Positions 1 through 8,880 of a DNA stretch of 50,854 bases are shown one piece after another (position 1 is the stretch's first letter; every line of letters starts with the position of its first letter). The notes beneath the pieces were generated by a model, which saw nothing but the letters and a program-made list of their open reading frames with translations, was not told the origin of the DNA and searched no databases. The position numbers and the translations under genes were made by a program. Source of the stretch: Candidatus Prevotella equi (GTDB lineage Bacteria > Bacteroidota > Bacteroidia > Bacteroidales > Bacteroidaceae); contig JAGHTW010000026.1 in the NCBI GenBank assembly GCA_018065145.1, forward strand, positions 1-50,854, in the 5' to 3' direction.

Positions 1-35
1 AAAGGACCAAGAGGGATAATCCTCCTGGTCCTTTT
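1..35. terminator. Intrinsic terminator hairpin, probably bidirectional
   Basis: AAAGGACCAAGAGG (1-14) and CCTCCTGGTCCTTT (21-34) form a 14-bp stem with one imperfect pair around a GATAAT loop. The plus strand then reads TTTTGTATT. It lies 42 bp past the stop codon of the leftward glucan phosphorylase and probably ends that transcript; the gene to its left is outside the window. Confidence 0.7.
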
Positions 36-76
36 GTATTGTGTGTCGCGACAGTTGTCGGTCGCGGTTGCTGTGA

Positions 77-2638
77 TTAGTCAAGCCACTTGATGTAGCA
101 GAAGTCCTGACGGTGTGGGAGCAGGTCGTTCTTTGGGTACATACGTACGCAAACCTTGAAGTTACCTGCCATCTGAACGTCAACGTTACACTCGAAGGTG
201 TAGAGGTTGCCTTCCTGCTTAACCATCTCGAATGGGATGACCTTGTGAATCTGACGGTCTGTCTCTTCCTGATTGTTCTTCAGTGCTACGAGCTCAAGAC
301 CTACTGCATCGTTGAGACCCTGCTCGTCGATAACGTAAGAGAGCTTGTATGACTTACCTGTCTCAGCGCCTTCGGTGAGGATGCTTGTGTCAGAAGAAAC
401 AACCTTGATGCCGTCCCAACGCTCTGCTACGTTCTCCTTCCACATAGCGATGTTCTTAGCCATCTGGTAGTCGTTGGCGTTGACCTTTGCAGAACGCTCT
501 GCGAGCTTGCAGTAGAACTTTGAATAGTAGTCGTCGAGCTGACGCTTCATGGTGTAGTGAGGAGCGATGGTTGCGATAGAATTCTTGATAACCTTGATCC
601 AGTCCTTTGAAACGCCGTTCTTGTCCTTGTCGTAGTAGAGAGGAACGATCTCGTTCTCGAGGAGGTTGTAGATGGTAGCAGCATCGAGCTGGTCCTGATA
701 TCCCTGGTTCTGGTATGTACGCTCCTGCTTGAGTGCCCAACCAGCGCCCTGACGATAACCTTCAACCCACCATCCGTCGAGGACAGAGAGGTTTACAACA
801 CCGTTCATCTCTGCCTTCTCGCCTGATGTACCAGAAGCCTCGAGTGGACGTGTTGGTGTGTTCATCCAGATATCTACGCCTGAAACGAGACGGCGAGCGA
901 GCTGGAAGTCGTAGTCCTCGAGGAAGATAATCTTGCCGAGGAACTCTGGACGCTGTGAAATCTCGAAGATACGCTTGATGAGTCCCTGACCTGCGCCATC
1001 AGCTGGGTGTGCCTTACCTGAGAAGAAGAAGAGAACAGGACGCTCTGGGTTGTTCACAATCTTAGCAAGACGGTCGAGGTCTGTGAAGAGAAGGTGAGCA
1101 CGCTTGTAGGTAGCGAAACGACGGCAGAAGCCGATCATGAGAGCATTAGGGTTGATGCGCTCGAGGAGAGATACTACGCGAGCTGGGTCGCCCTGGTTCT
1201 TGAGCCATGACTCTGTGAACTTTTCACGGATGTACTTAACGAGCTTCTCCTTAAGTGCCTTACGTGTGTCCCATATCTCTGTGTCTGGACAGTCGTAGAT
1301 GCCGTGCCAGAGGTCTTCGTTTGACTGGTCCTCATAGAATCCCTTCTTGAGGTACTTGTCATATACCTTACGCCACTCTGTTGCGCACCATGATGGGAAG
1401 TGAACACCGTTTGTTACGTAACCTACGTGGTTCTCTTCTGGGTAGTAGCCATTCCAGATGAACTGGAACATCTTCTGTGATACCCAACCGTGGAGCATTG
1501 ATACGCCGTTAGCTTCCTGACAGGTGTTGAGGGCGAATGTTGACATACAGAAACGCTCGTTGTCGTCTTCTGGGTTTGTACGTCCCATGCCGATGAACTC
1601 CTTCCAAGAGATGCCGAGCATCTGTGCGTAGCCACCCATGTACTTGCCAAAGAGGTCCTTGTCAAAGTAGTCGTGACCTGCTGGTACTGGTGTGTGTACG
1701 GTGTAGAGTGAAGATGCACGTACTACCTCCATAGCCTGATTGAATGTGAGGCCGCTCTTGATGTAGTCAACAAGACGCTGGAGGTTACAGAGTGCTGCGT
1801 GACCCTCGTTGCAGTGATATACCTGCTTCTTGATGCCGAGCTTCTCGAGCATGAGGACACCACCGATACCGAGGAGGATTACCTGCTTGAGACGGTTCTC
1901 CCAGTCACCACCATAGAGTGCGTGTGTGATAGGGCGGTCGAACTCTGAGTTCATTTCGTTATCTGTATCAAGGAGATAGAGCTTTACGCGACCTACGTTA
2001 GCCTGCCATACGAGTGCGTGTACCTGGTAGTTCATGTAAGGTACAGAAACTACTACCTGGTTGCCGTTCTCGTCGAGAGTCTTGGTGATAGGCAGTGAGT
2101 TGAAGTTCTGTGCATCGTAGTTGGCAATCTGCTGACCGTCCATAGAGAGGCTCTGCTTGAAGTAACCGAAACGATAGAGGAAGCCGATACCGCACATGTC
2201 AACGTTAGAGTCAGAAGCCTCCTTGATGTAGTCACCAGCGAGCATGCCGAGACCACCAGAGTAGATCTTCAGTGAGTTGTGGATACCGAACTCCATTGAG
2301 AAGTAAGCTACAGAAGGACGGTTAGCGTCTGGCTTAACATCCATGTACTCACGGAAGTGCTTATAGACAGCCTTTACGTTCTTCATAATCTCCTTGTCCT
2401 TAACGATCTCTTCCTTACGGTCGTAAGAGAGGAGCTCAAGGAGCTGTACTGGGTTGTGACCTACCTTCTCGTAGATTGTCTCGTCAAGTGAACGGAACAT
2501 CTCACGTGCGTCGTAGTTCCATACCCACCACATGTTGTGTGCAATCTCGTCAAGACACTCCAACTCCTTTGGGAGTGTTGACTTTACGTTAAACTCCTTC
2601 CATACAGGAGTATTTGCGTAATCTGCTTTGATTTTCAT
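77..2638 (-). CDS. glgP: Alpha-glucan phosphorylase (GT35 family)
   Basis: 853 aa. It uses phosphate to release glucose-1-phosphate from glycogen or maltodextrin ends in the cytoplasm. The sequence shows the phosphorylase core: an N-terminal region with the [11 protein letters not shown] glycine-rich segment, and near residue 600 the PLP-site stretch [15 protein letters not shown], followed by NLSVLDGWW. The PLP lysine is inferred to be the K of GEKAEMNG. The length fits the shorter alpha-glucan phosphorylase family (TIGR02094-like) that carries an N-terminal extension, rather than the classical MalP/GlgP type. It lies 59 bp downstream of the glycogen synthase on the same strand, so synthesis and breakdown of glycogen are probably co-transcribed. 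Family assignment is firm; the preferred substrate (glycogen or maltodextrin) cannot be read from sequence. Confidence 0.93.
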   Translation of the reverse strand: MKIKADYANTPVWKEFNVKSTLPKELECLDEIAHNMWWVWNYDAREMFRSLDETIYEKVGHNPVQLLELLSYDRKEEIVKDKEIMKNVKAVYKHFREYMDVKPDANRPSVAYFSMEFGIHNSLKIYSGGLGMLAGDYIKEASDSNVDMCGIGFLYRFGYFKQSLSMDGQQIANYDAQNFNSLPITKTLDENGNQVVVSVPYMNYQVHALVWQANVGRVKLYLLDTDNEMNSEFDRPITHALYGGDWENRLKQVILLGIGGVLMLEKLGIKKQVYHCNEGHAALCNLQRLVDYIKSGLTFNQAMEVVRASSLYTVHTPVPAGHDYFDKDLFGKYMGGYAQMLGISWKEFIGMGRTNPEDDNERFCMSTFALNTCQEANGVSMLHGWVSQKMFQFIWNGYYPEENHVGYVTNGVHFPSWCATEWRKVYDKYLKKGFYEDQSNEDLWHGIYDCPDTEIWDTRKALKEKLVKYIREKFTESWLKNQGDPARVVSLLERINPNALMIGFCRRFATYKRAHLLFTDLDRLAKIVNNPERPVLFFFSGKAHPADGAGQGLIKRIFEISQRPEFLGKIIFLEDYDFQLARRLVSGVDIWMNTPTRPLEASGTSGEKAEMNGVVNLSVLDGWWVEGYRQGAGWALKQERTYQNQGYQDQLDAATIYNLLENEIVPLYYDKDKNGVSKDWIKVIKNSIATIAPHYTMKRQLDDYYSKFYCKLAERSAKVNANDYQMAKNIAMWKENVAERWDGIKVVSSDTSILTEGAETGKSYKLSYVIDEQGLNDAVGLELVALKNNQEETDRQIHKVIPFEMVKQEGNLYTFECNVDVQMAGNFKVCVRMYPKNDLLPHRQDFCYIKWLD

Positions 2639-2697
2639 AATTTAATGTATTAGTTGAAAATAAATTTTGTTATTTTTACTTCTGAATATTTCAAGTG

Positions 2698-4326
2698 TTA
2701 TTTCTTGCTGAGGGCGAAATCGTATGCCTGCCAGTAGTACTTGATGAACTCTGACCAGAGTGCTTTCTTTGAGAGCTTGTCAGCGGCAGCGCGTGCCTTC
2801 TTTACCTTAGCTTCTGAGAACGATGAGAACTCGGCAACGGTGTCCTTGATGATGTCTGCCACCTCAGAGTAGTTGTAGTCTGTACGGTGAATGGTCTTTA
2901 CGCCGTCTTCTATCTCGCTGTAAGCGCCCTTTTCGCTGTTTGCCCAAAGACCGAATCCTGCAAGGTCGGTGGTGATACATGGCACCTTGAATGCTACGGA
3001 CTCCAGTGGTGTGTATCCCCATGGCTCGTAGTATGAAGGATATACGGAGAGGTCCTTACCGATGATAAGGTCGTAGTAAGGTGTATTGACGATGCCGTCG
3101 TTACCGTTGAGGTAGCAAGGTATGAATATGAGCTTCACCATGTCCTCTGGACGGTTCCACATATCGTTGTATTTCATCATGCCGAGCACGTTGTCGTGGT
3201 CCATATTGTGCAGCCAGTGTGTGAGCATTGGGCAGTCCAATGGTGTGTCAAATGTCTTTCCTGATTTAACGCGCTCTACGAGGTCTTCGCGTGCGTCACC
3301 TACCCATGCTGGTACTTCCACGAAGGCGATTACAGGCTTCTTGAGGTCCTTGTCGCGGTTAAGGCGGTTCATTGCTTCAACGAAGACGTCGATGCCCTTG
3401 TTGCGGAACTCATAACGTCCGCTGGTTCCTACGACGATGGTATCCTCAGGGAACTCGCATCCGGTGAGGCAGTTTGCTACCTGAAGCATTATCTTACGTG
3501 CTGCCTTGCGGCGTGCAGTGAACTTGGCGCCCTTTGGTACGAAGTCGTTCTCGAAGCCGTTAGGGAGAACGACGTCAACAGGCTTGATGAGTTCCTTGCA
3601 TTCTGTTGCTGTGATATCGCTGACGGTGGTGAAACAGTCAACGTTGTATGCTGTCTGCTTCTCGATAGAGTGCTTTGACTCCATGTTGAGCTCGGCAGCC
3701 ATCTGGTCACCATTGTATGCCCACAAATAGTCGTAGAGTGGCTTGTCGTTGCCTGCGATAGAACGACCGATTGATGTAGCGTGAGTTGTGAAGATGGTAC
3801 CGATGGCTGGGATGGCCTTCTTGATGTAAAGTGCTCCCATACCACACTGCCACTCGTTGACGTGGAAGATGACCTTTTTCTTCTCGAGCTTGAGGAAGTT
3901 GTAGATGGACTCTACTACCTTGCCTGTAGCGTATGCAAACATGCATGATTCGTCGTAATCGCCGAAGGCATGGAGTGAATCAACCTTGAAGTTCTCCCAC
4001 ATCTCGCCGTAGATAGCGTCTTTTTGTGAGAAATACTGCTGAAAGTCAACAAGAAGTGCTATTGGCTTTCCAGGGATGTCCCAGCGTCCAACCTTTACCT
4101 TGATGCCTTCTTTTGCTGCTTGCTTCTGCCAGTCGGCAAGAATACTGTCATCCTGAATGAAAAATGGACTTTTCTTTTCGCCCCAGCAGTCTGGTCCCAT
4201 GAAGATGAGACGGTCGGGCATTGCGTCCTGAAGAGTTTTTGCACGAGTAGAGAGGACGGTGTAAATGCCACCGACCTTATTGCAAACCTCCCAACTGGAC
4301 TCAAAAATATAGTCAGGTGTTATCAT
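2698..4326 (-). CDS. Glycogen synthase, GT3 (eukaryote-like) type
   Basis: 542 aa, cytoplasmic. It extends alpha-1,4-glucan chains from a nucleotide-sugar donor. The N-terminus has the KVGGIYTVLSTRA donor-loop signature and MGPDCWGEK. The C-terminal half has PSYYEPWGYTPLES, the conserved Glu-containing donor-binding segment of GT3. This animal/fungal-like GT3 form replaces the usual bacterial GlgA (GT5) in Bacteroidota; that is family knowledge, while the motifs are visible here. It is first in a two-gene operon with the phosphorylase and is preceded by a TAATTTTG -7 box 32-39 bp upstream. It is not named glgA here because that symbol normally denotes the GT5 enzyme. Confidence 0.9.
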   Translation of the reverse strand: MITPDYIFESSWEVCNKVGGIYTVLSTRAKTLQDAMPDRLIFMGPDCWGEKKSPFFIQDDSILADWQKQAAKEGIKVKVGRWDIPGKPIALLVDFQQYFSQKDAIYGEMWENFKVDSLHAFGDYDESCMFAYATGKVVESIYNFLKLEKKKVIFHVNEWQCGMGALYIKKAIPAIGTIFTTHATSIGRSIAGNDKPLYDYLWAYNGDQMAAELNMESKHSIEKQTAYNVDCFTTVSDITATECKELIKPVDVVLPNGFENDFVPKGAKFTARRKAARKIMLQVANCLTGCEFPEDTIVVGTSGRYEFRNKGIDVFVEAMNRLNRDKDLKKPVIAFVEVPAWVGDAREDLVERVKSGKTFDTPLDCPMLTHWLHNMDHDNVLGMMKYNDMWNRPEDMVKLIFIPCYLNGNDGIVNTPYYDLIIGKDLSVYPSYYEPWGYTPLESVAFKVPCITTDLAGFGLWANSEKGAYSEIEDGVKTIHRTDYNYSEVADIIKDTVAEFSSFSEAKVKKARAAADKLSKKALWSEFIKYYWQAYDFALSKK

Positions 4327-4357
4327 AAACTTATTTGTAATTATTAATAATTGGGTG

Positions 4358-4365
4358 CAAAATTA
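4358..4365 (-). promoter_or_regulatory. Bacteroidota -7 box for the glycogen operon
   Basis: On the minus strand this reads TAATTTTG, matching the TAnnTTTG consensus of the Bacteroidota primary sigma factor, 32 bp before the glycogen synthase start. No good -33 TTTG is visible at the usual spacing, so the call rests on the -7 box and its position. Confidence 0.55.
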
Positions 4366-4441
4366 GTAAAAAAAACTGAAAAAACGGGGTTAAAGAGCTA
4401 TTTTATTGCTCAAAAAGCGCAATTAATTGATTTACATTGTG

Positions 4442-4449
4442 TATATTTG
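4442..4449 (+). promoter_or_regulatory. Bacteroidota -7 box for the small secreted protein
   Basis: TATATTTG matches TAnnTTTG and lies 23 bp before the ATG at 4473. It forms a divergent promoter pair with the glycogen operon. The -33 element is not clear. Confidence 0.5.
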
Positions 4450-4472
4450 CACCGCGAAAATATAATGACAAT

Positions 4473-4895
4473 ATGAAAAAGATACTATTTTTTTGCTTTT
4501 TGATGGCATTTTCACTTGTTTGCAAGGCGCAGGATGAGTGTTTCAAGTGTAATATATATAATAAGGAGTATAATGTGTCCTTGACGATGAATCTGTACGA
4601 GGAGAGCATTACCATACCTGGACAGGATGTGCTGGGTAAGGTTTATGGCTACCTGAAGAAGCTGACTGACTCGCGTGTGTGGATAATCATGGATGTGGAG
4701 ATTGACAAGTCGGGAAAGAAAGCCTTGCTGACCATGATTAATGATTATGGCTCGGAGGATTTGGAGGCGGAGTTGTCCATTGACGGTGATGGCAATTATA
4801 CCTTGAAACAGCTTAGCGGCAGCACTATAAAGGTGGCGGGTAATAACAAGTGGATAAAGCTGCCTAAGGTGCTGGTATTTAGTAGTAAGAAGTAA
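4473..4895 (+). CDS. Small secreted protein of unknown function
   Basis: 140 aa. I chose the ATG at 4473, not the upstream in-frame ATG at 4437, because it opens a clear signal peptide: MKK, then a hydrophobic core, ending near residues 19-21 at a KAQ-type cleavage site as in many Bacteroidota exported proteins. The upstream start would also lie on the wrong side of the -7 box. The mature part has two Cys close to the N-terminus (DECFKC) and alternating hydrophobic/charged segments that look beta-rich. It resembles small DUF-type secreted Bacteroidota proteins that carry a copy of a beta-sandwich or lipocalin-like fold, but I do not recognise the family. It is a single-gene unit followed by a perfect terminator. 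Confidence 0.75.
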   Translation: MKKILFFCFLMAFSLVCKAQDECFKCNIYNKEYNVSLTMNLYEESITIPGQDVLGKVYGYLKKLTDSRVWIIMDVEIDKSGKKALLTMINDYGSEDLEAELSIDGDGNYTLKQLSGSTIKVAGNNKWIKLPKVLVFSSKK

Positions 4896-4914
4896 AAATT
4901 AATAATTAATAATG

Positions 4915-4954
4915 AATTAAGGAGTTAAAGGCAAATGTCTTTAACTCCTTAATT
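4915..4954. terminator. Bidirectional intrinsic terminator between convergent genes
   Basis: A perfect 16-bp inverted repeat, AATTAAGGAGTTAAAG and its complement, with an 8-nt loop. On the plus strand it is followed by CTATTTTTG, on the minus strand by an A/T-rich run. It separates the rightward small secreted gene from the leftward gene ending at 4977. Confidence 0.85.
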
Positions 4955-4976
4955 CTATTTTTGTCTTTACGGCTGA

Positions 4977-5765
4977 TTAATAGTCGTCGCCATCTTCTGC
5001 CATTGCGGCAGCGTCGAGTGAAAGATCATCAGGATCTTCCTCTATGGTGGTGCGATAGCTTTCTGCTGTCAATGCATCATCGTCGAGATCGTCGTCGTCC
5101 TCGTTGTCAAGATAGGTGTCTTTTATTTCTTCTTCATCATCATCATTGTCAGACTTGTTGAGGAGGTCGTCGTCGTACTTCATCTTTGGTGTAACAGCCT
5201 TTGGCTTCACCTTTGCGAAGATAGCCTCTACCCATCCGCCTTTTTCTATCTCAAGGACTTCAAATCCATCGTTTACCTTTATCTCATATAGTCCGCCTGG
5301 CTTACGAAGACGTTCCTTAGGAAGGGTAGTGGTGGAAATGTCGAAACCGCTGAGTATAATGTCCTTGATGCCCTGATTGAGACTGTCCCAACCACCACCG
5401 AAGTTACGGTCTATCACTTCAAGAAGCTTCGCCGCAGAGATGTGATGGATGTTCTCGTAGGTCAGGTCCGTGACACGGTTGATAGGGCGTTTCTTGATAG
5501 CCCATTTCTGATCCTTGTCCTTAATAGGAATAGTGATGATGCGCATACCGCGCTCCTCGTATTTCTTAAGAATCTCTGGCTTGTCAATCTTTATCTCTTC
5601 TACGTCAAACGCAGAGCGGATAATGTCAAGATAGTGTTGCGCATGTTCGTTGATGGCATCTTCCTTCTCTGGCTTCTCCCAGAGCATGACGATGTCTGTC
5701 TCCTGAAGGTCCCATACGTTACCCTTGGTAAGGGTGCGAAGGGATGTTGTGTCTTTTCCTGTCAT
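4977..5765 (-). CDS. Conserved hypothetical protein with long acidic tail
   Basis: 262 aa, no signal peptide. The first ~200 residues look globular (a mixed alpha/beta composition with KWAIKKRPINRVTDL and RNFGGGWDSLNQGI). From about residue 203 the chain becomes a low-complexity Asp/Glu tail of roughly 60 residues (runs such as NDDDEEE and DNEDDDDLDDD). Such tails often mimic nucleic acid or bind basic proteins, but no function can be assigned. It is last in the leftward block, 30 bp after the YhcH-family gene, and ends at the bidirectional terminator. Confidence 0.7.
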   Translation of the reverse strand: MTGKDTTSLRTLTKGNVWDLQETDIVMLWEKPEKEDAINEHAQHYLDIIRSAFDVEEIKIDKPEILKKYEERGMRIITIPIKDKDQKWAIKKRPINRVTDLTYENIHHISAAKLLEVIDRNFGGGWDSLNQGIKDIILSGFDISTTTLPKERLRKPGGLYEIKVNDGFEVLEIEKGGWVEAIFAKVKPKAVTPKMKYDDDLLNKSDNDDDEEEIKDTYLDNEDDDDLDDDALTAESYRTTIEEDPDDLSLDAAAMAEDGDDY

Positions 5766-5795
5766 ATATAATTGTTTTTAGTTTGTTGTCTTTGA

Positions 5796-6449
5796 CTAAT
5801 CTTCCCAGCGTACCTTGATGACGCATACTCGTATGGTCTGGTCATTGGTATCGTTGTTGACCTTTGCTATGTGCCAGTCACCAGGGAAGAAGATGAAGAA
5901 CTTGTCTGGCGTAGAGTCGTAGAAGAGTGCACGTGATTTGTCGTAGTTGTAGTGTATCACGTCCTTCTTATACTTGTCCTTTGGTACGGATGTCACGTGG
6001 TCGATGATTCCGAAGCGCTCCGTTCCCTTTACACAGTACTGGAAATCGATGCCATGATAATGACTCTCGCTGTTGCGTGTTTCCAGAGGACCGTTCTCTG
6101 AGTCTTCTACGCTGATAGTGAGGTCGCTGCCTTCTATTGGCAGCTTTCCCTTTGGCAATGCGAGGAGGTCTGTCTTAGCGAGGTATTGAAAGAGTTTCGT
6201 CCACTGTTCTGGATTCTTCTGATACTGCAGGTAGAAATCTACGATGTTGACGCTCTCATGTGGCGATGCGAGTGTAAAGCCCTGTCGCCATTCTCCTTTC
6301 TTGAACCATTTCTTTGCAGCCTTGATGACTTGCTTGTCGTTGCACTCACGTGTGTAAACAGGACGTGGTGCACAGCTCTTGCTGCTCTGGGCACTACCAG
6401 CAGTAATGCCCAGAAGCAAGAAGCATGATATAATGAAAAGTTTTCTCAT
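5796..6449 (-). CDS. Secreted YhcH/YjgK/YiaL (DUF386) family protein
   Basis: 217 aa with an N-terminal signal peptide (hydrophobic residues 3-18, then GSAQ). The body has the cupin-like hallmarks of the family: ESHYHGIDFQYCVKG in mid-protein and FFPGDWHIAKV near the C-terminus, whose His/Glu residues bind metal in known members. E. coli relatives are linked to sialic acid and rare-sugar catabolism and to EbgC, the small subunit of evolved beta-galactosidase. Most relatives are cytoplasmic, so the export signal here is a variation. It starts 7 bp after galM ends, so the pair probably handles sugar anomers or derived sugars. The exact substrate is unknown. Confidence 0.82.
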   Translation of the reverse strand: MRKLFIISCFLLLGITAGSAQSSKSCAPRPVYTRECNDKQVIKAAKKWFKKGEWRQGFTLASPHESVNIVDFYLQYQKNPEQWTKLFQYLAKTDLLALPKGKLPIEGSDLTISVEDSENGPLETRNSESHYHGIDFQYCVKGTERFGIIDHVTSVPKDKYKKDVIHYNYDKSRALFYDSTPDKFFIFFPGDWHIAKVNNDTNDQTIRVCVIKVRWED

Positions 6450-6456
6450 ATTTTAA

Positions 6457-7539
6457 TTATTCTTTAACGCCGAACTTGTAGATTGTTGTCTGACGATAAC
6501 GCTCACCAGGGTTGAGAACAACAGGTGGGAAGTATGCACGGTTAGGTGAATCAGGGAAGTGCTGTGCCTCAAGACAAACAGCAGAACGACGCTGTGCGGT
6601 ACAACCGTGGTTGATAGGGTAGTTGCTCTGGAAGTTACCAGTGTACACCTGCAGTCCTGGTTCTGTGGTCCAGCACTCCATGGTGCGTCCTGTATTAGGG
6701 TCTGCTATGCGTGCAGCAAACGAAAGCTCACCGAACTCCTTCTTGTTGAGAACGAAGTTGTGGTCAACACCAGAACCGTTCTTTACCTGTTCGTCATCAG
6801 CATTCATAGCAGGGCCGAGAGCCTTTGGTGTGCGGAAGTCGAATGGTGTGCCTTCAACCTTGAGAATCTCGCCTGTAGGGATGCTTGTAGCATCGATAGG
6901 AAGGTAGAAGTCTGCGTTTACCTCGCACTCGAGATCGTCAACGGTAGGTGTTGGGTTACCGAGACCTGTGAGTGAGAAGAATGCGTGATGGGTGAGGTTC
7001 ACGATAGTCTTCTTGTTTGTTGTTGCAAGATATTCTATCTTCAGCTCATTGTCATCAGTCCATGTGTATTCTACTGTTACTCTCATCTCACCAGTGAAAC
7101 CTTCTTCACCATAAGGAGAGAGAAGTGTCATGGCTACAGACTGCTCGTTCATCTGATAAGCATCCCATACCTTCTTGTTCCATGCGGTGAGACCACCGTG
7201 CAGGTGATTGCTGCCGTCATTGAGTGCCAACTGATACTCCTTGCCACCGAGTGTGAAACGACCTTTGCAGATACGGTTTCCGAAACGGCCAATGAGTGTA
7301 GAGAGGTACTGCTCTGCAGAGTTGATGGTGTCATTGATATTGCTGTGACCCTGTATTACATTGGCTATCTGACCATCCTTGTCTGGAACCATTATTGCGA
7401 GGATTGCACCGCCATAGTTTGTTACTGCTACCTCGTATCCCTTTTCGTTACGAAGGATGAAGAGCTCTGTCTGCTTTCCGTCAACTGTTGTGTGGAAGTC
7501 CTTCTTGCGGAGTCCGCACAGATTTTCTTTTTCTGTCAT
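6457..7539 (-). CDS. galM: Aldose 1-epimerase (galactose mutarotase)
   Basis: 360 aa from the ATG at 7539 (MTEKENLCG). The reading frame stays open a further 56 codons upstream, but that part overlaps the helicase gene and does not resemble the family. The enzyme interconverts alpha and beta anomers of aldoses. Visible family features are the YGGAI strand near the N-terminus, NDGSNHLHGG with the substrate-binding His, LTHHAFFSL with a second conserved His region, and VDHNFVL near the C-terminus. No signal peptide, so cytoplasmic. Its start lies inside the 3' end of the DEAD-box gene (59 bp overlap), implying translational coupling or a frameshift upstream. Confidence 0.92.
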   Translation of the reverse strand: MTEKENLCGLRKKDFHTTVDGKQTELFILRNEKGYEVAVTNYGGAILAIMVPDKDGQIANVIQGHSNINDTINSAEQYLSTLIGRFGNRICKGRFTLGGKEYQLALNDGSNHLHGGLTAWNKKVWDAYQMNEQSVAMTLLSPYGEEGFTGEMRVTVEYTWTDDNELKIEYLATTNKKTIVNLTHHAFFSLTGLGNPTPTVDDLECEVNADFYLPIDATSIPTGEILKVEGTPFDFRTPKALGPAMNADDEQVKNGSGVDHNFVLNKKEFGELSFAARIADPNTGRTMECWTTEPGLQVYTGNFQSNYPINHGCTAQRRSAVCLEAQHFPDSPNRAYFPPVVLNPGERYRQTTIYKFGVKE

Positions 7540-8851
7540 AGTGTTTAGTTTTTTTAGGTTTGGTATTATTATTGTGGCGTTTGCCGTTTTTGTTACTGTT
7601 GCTTCGTCCCTTTCCCTTATTATTATTGCGTGAAGGGGATATCGCTTTGTATTCTGGTGCTTCACCGATACCTTCTGGTAATGCGTTCTTGAGGATGGTA
7701 CGCTCAAGGAAGTCTTCTATCTTCTTGAACAGGTAAATATCCTCTTGCTCAACGAGTGTTATAGCAACGCCGTCTCGCTCTGCTCTTGCCGTACGACCAA
7801 TACGGTGTACGTAGTCTTCTACGTCGTGAGGCACATCGTAGTTGATTACCATCTGAATGTCATCAATATCTATGCCGCGTGATACAATGTCTGTTGCTAC
7901 GAGAACGTCAATGTCTCCTGCCTTGAACTTGTACATTATCTCGTCACGCTCTGCCTGAGAGAGGTCGGAGTGCATTTCACCGCAATTGACATGCATTTGC
8001 TTCAGTGAGCGTGATATTTCCTTTACGCGCTGTTTCTTGCCAGAGAAGATTATGACTCTCTCAAGTTTCATTGGCTCGTCGTTTTCCGATGCACGCTCTG
8101 GTATGAATCCTTCCTTGAAGATGTTCTTAAGTATCGGCATCTTCTGCGGTGTGTAGCATACGTATGCCGACTGCTGTATCTTCTCTGCCGGTTTGCTGAC
8201 AGCAATCTTTATGTTTACGGGATTCTTAAGCAGTGTGTTAGCCAGTTCCTCTATCTTGTTAGGCATGGTGGCAGAGAACATAATGGTCTGACACGTGTCA
8301 GGTATTCCTTTTGCTATAGCGAGGATGTCTTCTGAGAATCCCATGTCAAGCATGCGGTCTGCCTCATCAAGGATAAAGAAAGAGAGGCGTGATAGGTCCA
8401 GGTTTCCCATCTGCATGTGCGAGATGAGACGTCCCGGTGTTGCTATGATGACAGAAGCGCCCTTGCGCAGTGCTGCCAGTTCCTGGTCATAGCGGTTGCC
8501 ATCATTGCCACCATACACTGCCACGCTGCTTATACCGTCAAGGTAATATCCGAATCCCTGCATGGCTTGGTCTATCTGCTGTGCTAACTCGCGCGTTGGT
8601 GCCATGATAAGGCAGTTGACGGAGTCTTCTGGGAATCCTCCATCATCAAGTTCTGACAGTACCGGCAGAAGGTATGCAGCCGTCTTTCCCGTACCTGTCT
8701 GGGCAACGCCCATGATGTCACGTCCCTCTATGATAGGATCAATGCACAACGACTGTATCGGAGTGCATTTATCGAAATGCATATCATAAAGAGCATCAAG
8801 GACATTGTCGTTGAGTAATGTCTCGTCGAAATATTTTATATTTTCTTCCAT
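7481..8851 (-). CDS. DEAD-box ATP-dependent RNA helicase (RhlE-like)
   Basis: 456 aa. It unwinds RNA duplexes with ATP, probably in ribosome assembly or mRNA turnover. Motifs in order: Q-motif region CTPIQ (29-33), Walker A AQTGTGKT (50-57), PTREL (85-89), TPGR (138-141), DEAD (162-165), SAT (193-195) and HRIGRTAR in the C-terminal RecA lobe. From about residue 400 there is a basic, Asn/Lys-rich tail of the kind that binds RNA. The last ~19 codons overlap galM. A run of seven A's on the coding strand sits just before the overlap, and a one-base shift there would end the protein at a TAA before the galM ATG. RhlE/CsdA-type naming is uncertain. Confidence 0.9.
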   Translation of the reverse strand: MEENIKYFDETLLNDNVLDALYDMHFDKCTPIQSLCIDPIIEGRDIMGVAQTGTGKTAAYLLPVLSELDDGGFPEDSVNCLIMAPTRELAQQIDQAMQGFGYYLDGISSVAVYGGNDGNRYDQELAALRKGASVIIATPGRLISHMQMGNLDLSRLSFFILDEADRMLDMGFSEDILAIAKGIPDTCQTIMFSATMPNKIEELANTLLKNPVNIKIAVSKPAEKIQQSAYVCYTPQKMPILKNIFKEGFIPERASENDEPMKLERVIIFSGKKQRVKEISRSLKQMHVNCGEMHSDLSQAERDEIMYKFKAGDIDVLVATDIVSRGIDIDDIQMVINYDVPHDVEDYVHRIGRTARAERDGVAITLVEQEDIYLFKKIEDFLERTILKNALPEGIGEAPEYKAISPSRNNNKGKGRSNSNKNGKRHNNNTKPKKTKHYDRKRKSVRTPQEGLPHNS

Positions 8852-8880
8852 TTATACTTTTTCTAATAACCTCTAACCTC

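Noticed and set aside
77..2638. Odd PLP-site sequence GEKAEMNG in the glucan phosphorylase
   Set aside because: I recall similar GEKA variants in other Bacteroidota members, so it is probably normal for the family.
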